From Candidatus Binataceae bacterium (lineage in GTDB: Bacteria; Desulfobacterota; Binatia; Binatales; Binataceae), in assembly GCA_036495685.1 (NCBI GenBank), contig DASXMJ010000232.1, forward strand, positions 1 to 40,214: a stretch of DNA of 40,214 bases, given 5' to 3'. Below are positions 34,658 through 40,214 of this stretch, piece after piece; the first letter of the stretch is position 1; each line of letters starts with the position of its first letter. A program made the position numbers and the translations under genes. Below the pieces are notes generated by a model. It ran no database searches. It was not told the origin of the DNA and saw only the letters and a list, made by a program, of their open reading frames with translations.

Positions 34658-35008
34658 TCAGCGGAGTGCTTGTTTGAGGCGGTCGCGATCCAGCCCGGCG
34701 ATCATCTCGCGTCCGACGACGACCAGCGGGCGCCTGATCAAATTGGGTTCCTGCGCCATCAGCTTGAGGCTTTGCTCGGCGCTGAGCGTCTTGCCCTGCA
34801 AGCCCATCGCTTTGAACGTAGGGCTCTTCGCGTTCAGAAAATCGCGTGGATCGCGTCCCTTGAACAGCTCCTTGAGTTCGGTCAAATCGAGCGGGTTTTT
34901 GGCGTAGTCGCGCTCTTCAAGTTCGACCTTGAGATCATTGCGCAAGAAACTTCTTGCGTTGCGACAGGTAGTTCAGGTCGATTTCCAGATAAAGCGTGCT
35001 TTCTTCAT
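34658..35008 (-). CDS. Selenocysteine-containing ArsC/Spx-like protein (in-frame TGA at 34973-34975)
   Basis: Reading through one TGA, the gene encodes 116 residues, the normal ArsC/Spx/YffB length. Before the TGA is MKKARFIWKST; after it is TTCRNARSFLRNDLKVELE, then DFLNAKSPTFKAMGL and PNLIRRPLVVVGREMIAG, all family-like (LIxRPxV with the conserved arginine). The TGA is codon 12, exactly where ArsC has its catalytic cysteine and Spx the first Cys of CxxC, so the motif becomes U-T-T-C. A perfect hairpin follows 14 bases downstream. Without recoding, only a TTG-started fragment (34658-34945) lacking the active site would be found. The start is ATG 35008, or ATG 35020 four codons earlier; neither has a clear ribosome site. 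Function as arsenate reductase or thiol oxidoreductase is inferred from the family. Confidence 0.8.
34941..34958 (-). promoter_or_regulatory. Putative bacterial SECIS hairpin
   Basis: On the mRNA strand CGCAAGA (34958-34952) pairs with TCTTGCG (34947-34941), enclosing loop AGTT (34951-34948); an eighth A-T pair is possible. The stem begins 14 bases and the loop 21 bases after the TGA (34973), inside the range known for bacterial SECIS elements (loop about 16-37 bases downstream), and the loop has G in its second position, as required for SelB binding. It lies within the coding sequence, as bacterial SECIS elements do. Confidence 0.7.
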
Positions 35009-35066
35009 ACGGTTACGCATTCGGCAAAGCCCGCCGCTTAAGCAGGCTCCGCCACCCGGGTCGCCT

Positions 35067-35651
35067 CTACTCGATGCTTCTGGGCGAGCTCGAGTCGGCT
35101 TTCGAATGAACCGGCCCGGTACCCGTGTCCATCGGCTGCACTGCTCCGTTGGTGACTGAAGGCGCAGCTGCCGGTGCCGACGCGGGAGGTGGCAGTGGAG
35201 TGATCGGCTGAACGGTGCTGCTGGCGGAGGACTCGGTCGTGGTCCCCGGCGGTGTTTCCCTCGGACCGCTGAAATTGATTGGCTGCTGGCCCGCAACCAT
35301 TTGCGGGGTGAGCACGTAGTCTCCACCCAGCGCACTGCGAAATACCGTGCTCGCAGCCTGAGTGTTGCCCGCGGTTACCAGATAGGTTCCGCCGCCCACG
35401 ATTGTCCCGACGATCGCGTAAACCAGCTTCGCCGGGAAGTAAAGTAAATTGCCGAAGAGCGCCACTGCGCCGTAGCCCGCACCAGGCCAGTTCACGCCGC
35501 TCTCGGGCTGTGGTACCTGCATCGTACTGGCAGCTGAAGAAGCCTGTGCTGCCGGAGCCGACGCATCCTGCGCCAGAGCACTACCTGTAACGAATATTAC
35601 CAGAGCCGCGGCGAGCGTCGTCGCCAGAAAGGGTGAACGAATCCTGCCCAT
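35067..35651 (-). CDS. Secreted or membrane-anchored protein of unknown function
   Basis: This 194-residue protein has a clear signal peptide (ATTLAAALVIFVTGSALAQ, cleavage after ALA near residue 27). A short Ala/Gln/Ser-rich segment follows, then a conserved-looking hydrophobic core (GYGAVALFGNLLYFPAKLVY, then AIVGTIVGGGTYLVTAGN, about residues 58-95) that may form one membrane hairpin. YVLTPQMVAGQQPINFSGP comes next, and a Pro/Ser/Thr-rich C-terminal tail ends it. I do not recognise the family. The ATG has a strong GGAGGAAGAAGGA site upstream. It lies 58 bases upstream of the ArsC-like gene on the same strand and so may be co-transcribed with it. Codon bias is like the chromosome, so it looks native. 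Confidence 0.8.
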   Translation of the reverse strand: MGRIRSPFLATTLAAALVIFVTGSALAQDASAPAAQASSAASTMQVPQPESGVNWPGAGYGAVALFGNLLYFPAKLVYAIVGTIVGGGTYLVTAGNTQAASTVFRSALGGDYVLTPQMVAGQQPINFSGPRETPPGTTTESSASSTVQPITPLPPPASAPAAAPSVTNGAVQPMDTGTGPVHSKADSSSPRSIE

Positions 35652-35704
35652 TGTCCTTCTTCCTCCTCCTTCTCAACCTCGTTTAAATAGACCCACTCGA
35701 TACC

Positions 35705-36463
35705 TTACTCGATTTTGACCACCGTGTCTTTGGGGAGGAGCGTCAAAAGGCGATGAAATGCGCGATCCAAGTACTCGGCATTCTTGGACTCGAGCGTCAG
35801 CTTGACGCGGTACTCGGGATTGCCGATGCGCGGATACGAGCCCAGCATCAGTTCCGGGAACTCGGCCAGGCAGGCGTTCAGGTGCTCGGCGATGGCGCCC
35901 TCGTTCGCGCTCGTATAGATGGCGCGGAGGTGGTACGGGTCTGAAGCGAAGCGCGGCTTAAGTGCATTTAACTTCGCCTCAAAGAGCTGCGGGATGCCGG
36001 GCAGCACGTAGACATTTTCGATCTGGACGGTGGGAAACCGGATGTCACCCTCATCGTTCAAGATGACGCCCTCGGGTACCTCCGCCATCTTGAGACCCGC
36101 GGCATTCACGCGTCCGACGAAATGACTCCGGATGAGCCGCTCCAAGTCGGGGTGAATCACGATCCTACGCCCGAAGGCCGCGGCGACGCCCTCCATGGTG
36201 AGGTCATCGTGAGTGGGGCCGACACCGCCGGAAGTAATAACGATGTCAAAGTGCGCCGAGCAGTAAGCGACTTCTTCCGCGATTTTGGGAACTTCATCCG
36301 GAATCACGGTCACGCGCTCGAGCGCTACCCCAAGCTTGCGCAACTCGCAGGCGGCGAAGTACGCGTTTGAGTCCTGCACCTTTCCGGACAGGATCTCGTT
36401 TCCAATCACGACCAGCGCGCAGGTACGGTCTCGCATCGATTTGGGCATTATCGCGTTACCCAT
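35705..36463 (-). CDS. CinA-like molybdopterin-binding-domain protein (no deamidase domain)
   Basis: This 252-residue protein has the MoCF/MogA-type fold of CinA N-terminal domains: VVIGNEILSGKVQDSNAYF, VIPDEVPKIAEEV, the diagnostic TSGGVGPTHDDLTMEGVAAAFG, then NDEGDIRFPTVQIENVYVLPGIPQLFEAKL. CinA also carries a C-terminal nicotinamide-nucleotide deamidase domain, absent here, so this is the short stand-alone type seen in many bacteria (likely an ADP-ribose pyrophosphatase or a cofactor-related protein; exact role unknown). The start is uncertain: ATG 36463 is used, with ATGs at 36448 and 36436 also possible; none has a good ribosome site. A dispersed-repeat copy lies directly upstream. Confidence 0.85.
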   Translation of the reverse strand: MGNAIMPKSMRDRTCALVVIGNEILSGKVQDSNAYFAACELRKLGVALERVTVIPDEVPKIAEEVAYCSAHFDIVITSGGVGPTHDDLTMEGVAAAFGRRIVIHPDLERLIRSHFVGRVNAAGLKMAEVPEGVILNDEGDIRFPTVQIENVYVLPGIPQLFEAKLNALKPRFASDPYHLRAIYTSANEGAIAEHLNACLAEFPELMLGSYPRIGNPEYRVKLTLESKNAEYLDRAFHRLLTLLPKDTVVKIE

Positions 36464-36483
36464 AGAGGGCAGCAAGGCAAGCG

Positions 36484-36528
36484 CAGAAATCCGCGGATTA
36501 CGCGGATCCTGGTGCTGGGGAGCCGGAT
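36484..36528. repeat. Dispersed intergenic repeat (between CinA-like gene and rpoH)
   Basis: CAGAAATCCGCGGATTACGC (36484-36503) is followed by GGATCCTGGTGCTGGGGAGC (36504-36523). The core AATCCGCGGATTACGC is a close match to the copies at 30525 and 13322. It fills most of the 77-base gap between rpoH (stop at 36541) and the next minus-strand gene. Confidence 0.65.
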
Positions 36529-36540
36529 AACGGATGCTTC

Positions 36541-37656
36541 CTAGCTGGCTTCGTCGATGTCGGCTGCCTTTTCGCGGATGAAATCGCGCAGGCGGTTCTT
36601 GAGCCGGGTCTCGATCTGCCGCACCCGCTCGCGGCTGATTCCAAAGCGTTCTCCGATTTCCTGCAGCGTCGCGGGGTCTTCGGTCAGAAGCCGCTGGTTG
36701 AAAATCTCAAGTTCCTTATCCTTGAGGGTCGCCGCGAATTCCTCAACGCGCTCGCGCGCGAAGTTTCGCCATTCGTCCGCGGCGGCCGCCTCTTCGGGAT
36801 TGTGCGAATCGTCGGGAAGCACCTCCACTAGGGCCACATCCTCGGACTGGCCGCTCGGCTGATCCAGCGATACCTCGTTCTGTGACATCCGTTCCTGCAT
36901 CTCGCGCACTTCGCTTTCCTTCACCCCCATACGTTGCGCGAGCAGCTTGGGTTCGGGCCGGAAGCCTTGTGCTTCGAGTCGGTCGCTCTCCTTGCGCAGA
37001 TTGAAGAAAAGCTTGCGCTGCGCCTGGGTGGTTCCGATCTTCACCAGCCGCCAGTTGTTAATCAGGTAACGATAGATGTAGGCGCGAACCCACCACACCG
37101 CGTAGGAAGGGAAGCGGATGCCGCGGTACGGGTCGAAATTCTTGACCGCTTCCATCAGCCCGACATTGCCTTCCTGGATGAGGTCGAGAACGTTCCGGGA
37201 GGCACGGGCGACTTCGAGTGCGATTTTGACGACCAGCCGCAAGTTCGCGGTGACCAGCCGAAACGCGTCCTCGCGATGGTGATGTCGATGGTAGCGCTTG
37301 GCGATCTCGGCTTCCTCCTCGCGAGTGAGCAGGGGAAAGCGCCGAATCTCGGCCAGATAGCGGCCCAACGGATCGAGCGGAACAAGCGCGCCGCCCTCGC
37401 CTGTGTCGGAGGACTCCTTGCTGGTCTCGTCGGCGGGCCGCGGAACCTTGTCCTCAGAATCGGGAGCTTCGGCCTCGTCGTTATCGACGGGGTGAAACTC
37501 TTCGATCTCGACCACCGGGGCTTCCTCGTCGCCGATTGAATCGTCGACCACCAGCGGCTCGTCGGCCGCGCGTGGCGAGGCTCGCCGTCGTGATCCACGC
37601 GGCGATCGGGGCGGAGTATTGCCAGCTTTGCGGGCCATGGAACCGGATGGGCGCAT
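36541..37656 (-). CDS. rpoH: RpoH-type sigma factor with charged N-terminal extension
   Basis: This sigma-70-family factor is about 371 residues from ATG 37656. Region 1.2 (DPLGRYLAEIRRFPLLTREE), region 2 (LVTANLRLVVKIALEVA, DLIQEGNVGLMEAVKNFDPY, RFPSYAVWWVRAYIYRYLIN) and region 4 (TLQEIGERFGISRERVRQIE) are intact. Between regions 2 and 3 sits the RpoH box QRKLFFNLRKES, diagnostic of heat-shock sigma factors and absent from RpoD. The first ~95 residues are Arg/Ser-rich and then strongly acidic, with no homology I recognise. The start is uncertain: no good ribosome site precedes 37656 or the ATG at 37638, and the frame stays open into rpoZ (TTG at 37779). Transcription comes from rpoZ. Confidence 0.9.
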   Translation of the reverse strand: MRPSGSMARKAGNTPPRSPRGSRRRASPRAADEPLVVDDSIGDEEAPVVEIEEFHPVDNDEAEAPDSEDKVPRPADETSKESSDTGEGGALVPLDPLGRYLAEIRRFPLLTREEEAEIAKRYHRHHHREDAFRLVTANLRLVVKIALEVARASRNVLDLIQEGNVGLMEAVKNFDPYRGIRFPSYAVWWVRAYIYRYLINNWRLVKIGTTQAQRKLFFNLRKESDRLEAQGFRPEPKLLAQRMGVKESEVREMQERMSQNEVSLDQPSGQSEDVALVEVLPDDSHNPEEAAAADEWRNFARERVEEFAATLKDKELEIFNQRLLTEDPATLQEIGERFGISRERVRQIETRLKNRLRDFIREKAADIDEAS

Positions 37657-37735
37657 CAAGGACGCCGCGTCGAGATCGCGCGGGGATGCCCGCAATCCGC
37701 CCGGCGTGACATCGATCGGGGCCGACTTCGGAGAA

Positions 37736-37933
37736 CTACTTCTCCTGCGGCTCTTCGAGCGTGACCTTGGTGGCGGCAATCTCGCGAAGTGCCGTCACGA
37801 CTTCCTTATTATCACTTTCCACTAGTGGCCGCGCGCCTTTGAGCAGCTGCTTGGCGCGCTTGGCAGCTCCGAGGACCAATTCGAAGCGGTTGGGGATCTG
37901 CTCAAGGCAATCTTCTACGGTAATTCTCGCCAT
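37736..37933 (-). CDS. rpoZ: DNA-directed RNA polymerase omega subunit
   Basis: Omega helps fold and assemble the beta-prime subunit and is part of the ppGpp site in proteobacteria. The 65-residue product matches the family: [36 protein letters not shown], then [20 protein letters not shown]. Length is at the short end of normal. The ATG is preceded by AGGGG at close spacing. It is normally found beside gmk and spoT; here an RpoH-type sigma gene follows instead, 80 bases downstream of its stop. It is divergent from the S53 peptidase gene. Confidence 0.93.
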   Translation of the reverse strand: MARITVEDCLEQIPNRFELVLGAAKRAKQLLKGARPLVESDNKEVVTALREIAATKVTLEEPQEK

Positions 37934-38125
37934 TATCCCCTAATCTTCCGGTGCAATCGTCCGTCTGTCAACGCACCTCAAGTTGCACAAGAAATCTTGG
38001 CAGCGCGGCCCAGCACCAGCAGCGGCCGACAAAATTTGAGGAAGTGCGCGCTTGGAGCAGTTAAGGTGAGAAAAGGTCTTGCGTGACCAGATTGGGACCT
38101 CGAAAATGCCCGATGAGAGAGAACT

Positions 38126-39877
38126 ATGTCGTCGTCGCCGCTACTCCCCGCTATCCGTTTGCAACGCGTCGCTGGATTGGCTGCTGCCATCTTGATGGTC
38201 GCGGTTGCTGCTGCCCCGGTTTTCCCGGCCGAATCGAAGATTACAATTCCAGGCAACCACCCGGAGGAAGCCGCAGAGCTCACCACGGGCGAAATGGCGT
38301 CGGACCGGCAACTCCGTATCACGATCACGCTGGCGCTTCGCAATCGCGAGCAGTTGGAAGAACTGATCGCGCAACAGCAGGACCCGTCGTCGCCAGAGTA
38401 CCATCGGTGGCTCACCCCGGCGGAATTTAACGATCGCTTCGGCCCGACGCCGGACGACCGGGCCGCGATCGAGCATTGGTTGACCGGCAGCGGCCTGTCA
38501 GTCGAATCCGTGGGCGCGGCTGGGCGCGAAGTCGTCGCGACCGGGGCCGCGGCGACAGTGGAAAAAGCCTTTGCAGTAAAGATCGCAACCAGTGCCGATG
38601 GCGGGACCTACGCCAATCTCAATGACCCGGAAGTGCCGGCGTCCGTGGCGCCCCTGATCGGCTCGGTTCGTGGTCTCGGAAACACCCTGCGCTTCAAGAA
38701 CAACCTGGTCACCGCCGCCAACAAGGTCAGCCCACAGGCGACTGAAAGCGGTGTGACCGCGTTCGGTCCCAAGGACCTATGGACCTTCTACGACGAGACC
38801 GGGCTCAACAGCGCCGGCACCACCGGCGCGGGAGCGGATTGTATCGCGCTGGTTGAGACGGCCGATTTCGAAGATGACGCACTCGCCCTGTTCGACGCGA
38901 CGTTTGGCCTGCCGGGCACTACCGTCTCGCGGGTTCTCGCCGACGGCAGCAATCCGGGTGTGGGTCCACCCCAGGCTCAATCGGAATCGGATCTGGATGT
39001 CGAATATTCGCACGCCGCCGCGCCTGGCGCTCCGATCACCGCATACCTCGGCGCTGGTGCGAACGCGACGGTGGATGCGCTCGCGCGAGCGGTGAGCGAC
39101 AACACCTGTGGCGCGATCAGCCTAAGCTTCGAATTCTGTGGCACGGGTGCCTCGTTCTTTAGCGGCACCCTCAATCCTATTCTGGCGCAGGCCGAAGCCC
39201 AGGGACAGGCGGTGTTCGCGGCGACTGGCGATGAGGGCGCGGCAGGACTGAAAGCGACCAGCAGCGGATGTGTGGTTGCCGGTGGCGCACCTAGGGTCAG
39301 CGAGTTGGCTGCTGACCCGCATGTCACCGCGGTCGGCGGAACACAGTTTACTCCCACTTTCGACGGCAGCGGCAATGACGTCGGCTATGCGACCGAATCG
39401 GTCTGGCACGACAAGGCCCCGATTCCGAAGTCGGAGCGCGGAGCAAGCGGTGGCGGACGAAGCTCGGTCTTCGCAAAGCCCAGCTTCCAGTCGGGCGTTT
39501 TTCCCAAGGACAAACGCCGCGACATTCCCGATATCTCGCTGGGCGCCTCGGCCTTTAATCCCGGGTTTTTCTTCGCGTTCGGAACACCCAGTCAGCTCGG
39601 AATCGTGGGCGGCACCAGCTTGGCAACGCCAGTGTGGGCCGGCATCAGCGCACTCGCTGCACAGAGTGCGGGGACGACCCGAGTGGGCAATATAAACGCG
39701 AAACTCTACGCGCTGGGTCCGCTAAACAACACTGCCTCCTCGGGACTGCATGACGTGACGATAGGGAACAACAGTTTCAACGGTGTCGCGGGCTACAGTG
39801 CCAAGCCGGGTTACGATCGGGCAACCGGGTGGGGTACGCCAGACATCGGCATCCTCGTGCCGATGTTGGGCCCGTAG
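38126..39877 (+). CDS. Secreted S53 (sedolisin/kumamolisin) serine-carboxyl peptidase
   Basis: This is an acid-active secreted peptidase of 583 residues in pre-pro-catalytic form. The signal peptide (about 1-35) is followed by the propeptide (about 45-190; EYHRWLTPAEFNDRFGPT). The catalytic domain (from about 210) carries the triad Glu287 and Asp291 (SESDLDVE), oxyanion-hole Asp369 (AATGDEG) and nucleophile Ser498 (GGTSLATPVW). The calcium site closes with DRATGWGTPDIG near the C-terminus. All key residues are present, so it is probably active after autoprocessing. It starts 192 bases from the divergent rpoZ and ends at a strong terminator. A propeptide-only relative lies at 21882. Confidence 0.95.
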   Translation: MSSSPLLPAIRLQRVAGLAAAILMVAVAAAPVFPAESKITIPGNHPEEAAELTTGEMASDRQLRITITLALRNREQLEELIAQQQDPSSPEYHRWLTPAEFNDRFGPTPDDRAAIEHWLTGSGLSVESVGAAGREVVATGAAATVEKAFAVKIATSADGGTYANLNDPEVPASVAPLIGSVRGLGNTLRFKNNLVTAANKVSPQATESGVTAFGPKDLWTFYDETGLNSAGTTGAGADCIALVETADFEDDALALFDATFGLPGTTVSRVLADGSNPGVGPPQAQSESDLDVEYSHAAAPGAPITAYLGAGANATVDALARAVSDNTCGAISLSFEFCGTGASFFSGTLNPILAQAEAQGQAVFAATGDEGAAGLKATSSGCVVAGGAPRVSELAADPHVTAVGGTQFTPTFDGSGNDVGYATESVWHDKAPIPKSERGASGGGRSSVFAKPSFQSGVFPKDKRRDIPDISLGASAFNPGFFFAFGTPSQLGIVGGTSLATPVWAGISALAAQSAGTTRVGNINAKLYALGPLNNTASSGLHDVTIGNNSFNGVAGYSAKPGYDRATGWGTPDIGILVPMLGP

Positions 39878-39903
39878 CGCGCCAATAGATTTAGCCCAAA
39901 CAA

Positions 39904-39936
39904 AAAACCCCGGCGCGCTTTTCGAGCCGGGGTTTT
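39904..39936. terminator. Bidirectional Rho-independent terminator
   Basis: AAAACCCCGGC (39904-39914) pairs perfectly with GCCGGGGTTTT (39926-39936), an 11-bp stem with an 11-base loop. The T run after the GC-rich stem serves the S53 gene (+), and the A run serves the convergent peroxiredoxin gene (-). Confidence 0.92.
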
Positions 39937-39954
39937 CTGCTTGATGGCGGTCGT

Positions 39955-40214
39955 TTACTTCGAAGGATCGGGAGTGATCCGCAGATACGGCCTCAATTCC
40001 TTGTAGCCCTTCGGGAATTTCTCCTTCAGCACCTTGGGATCGGTGAGGGACGTGACGATGATGCAATCCTCGCCATGCTTCCAGTCCACTCCGGTCGCGA
40101 CCGAATACTTGTCGGTGAGCTGCAGTGAATCGATCGCGCGCAGGATTTCATCGAAGTTCCGGCCGGTGCTGGCGGGATAGGTGATGATCAGGCGAACCTT
40201 CTTGTTTTGGTCGA
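39955..40214 (-). CDS. 1-Cys peroxiredoxin (Prx6/AhpC-TSA family), C-terminal part (5' end outside window)
   Basis: The frame is open to the right edge and gives 85 C-terminal residues: DQNKKVRLIITYPASTGRNF, DEILRAIDSLQLTDKYSVAT, then DPKVLKEKFPKGYKELRPYL and RITPDPSK. The phrases YPASTGRNFDEI, DSLQLT and KPYLR-like ending are the hallmark of the Prx6-type 1-Cys peroxiredoxin C-terminal domain, which reduces hydroperoxides. The peroxidatic cysteine lies in the missing N-terminal half, so I cannot say whether it is Cys or Sec. It shares the terminator at 39904-39936 with the S53 gene. The call is firm for the family. Confidence 0.9.
   Translation of the reverse strand, partial: DQNKKVRLIITYPASTGRNFDEILRAIDSLQLTDKYSVATGVDWKHGEDCIIVTSLTDPKVLKEKFPKGYKELRPYLRITPDPSK

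Noticed and set aside
34658..34945. A short TTG-started protein as the complete ArsC-like gene
   Set aside because: It would lack the active-site strand and loop that are plainly encoded just upstream in the same frame, interrupted only by the TGA.
34268..35041. A plus-strand 257-codon frame across the amidase/arsC region
   Set aside because: It runs antisense to the amidase 5' end and the ArsC-like gene, and its sequence matches nothing recognisable.

Overview
This is a high-GC window (roughly 60% by eye) from a Gram-negative bacterium. It carries Kdo and heptose synthesis genes (kdsB, kdsA, hldE), the LPS-transport genes lptC and lptA, murJ, rpoN and an RpoH-type sigma factor. The mix is reminiscent of deltaproteobacterial or Binatota-like soil lineages: a class I lysyl-tRNA synthetase, a C-terminally short AhcY, a delta-type HPr, S53 peptidases, and many short-chain dehydrogenases beside acyl-CoA metabolism. 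That placement is inference; there is no rRNA in the window to test it.

Layout. 1-8931 (+): an envelope and regulation run kdsB(partial)-pyrG-kdsA-lptC-lptA-rpoN-hpf-ptsN-rapZ. It follows the usual proteobacterial order, but kdsD, kdsC, lptB and hprK are absent from their customary places. 8982-18278: housekeeping genes, namely an SDR, a TVP38/DedA-type membrane protein, metK-ahcY (-), a DHH phosphoesterase with ptsH (-), a small zinc-ribbon protein followed by class I lysyl-tRNA synthetase (+), and hemW (-). 18372-21646: murJ (+) and hldE (-), converging. 21882-34527: an accessory region with a stand-alone S53 propeptide-like protein, a GFA/CENP-V protein, four SDRs, an amidohydrolase, an HpaB/AbfD-like flavoprotein, a VOC protein, glutaryl-CoA dehydrogenase with a divergent LysR regulator, and an amidase. 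34658-40214: an ArsC/Spx-like gene, a secreted protein, a CinA-like protein, rpoH and rpoZ (-), a complete secreted S53 peptidase (+) with a strong terminator, and the 3' end of a 1-Cys peroxiredoxin (-).

The most striking observation is at 34658-35008 (-). An ArsC/Spx-like gene is interrupted by one in-frame TGA exactly where the family's catalytic cysteine belongs (UxxC in place of CxxC). Homology continues on both sides, and a perfect hairpin lies just downstream at the distance expected of a bacterial SECIS element. This is best read as a selenoprotein that conventional gene calling truncates to a TTG-started fragment.

Other notable items are a dispersed intergenic repeat built on a CCGCGGATT-TCGCAG-like core, found in at least six gaps and mostly just upstream of minus-strand genes; an LptA with a ~330-residue Ala/Pro-rich spacer containing an internal duplication; an S53 propeptide without a protease; an AbfD-like enzyme apparently lacking the Fe-S ligands; and two 20-base direct repeats between the amidase and arsC. 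No intergenic gap exceeds 300 bases. I saw no CRISPR array, transposase, tRNA or rRNA.
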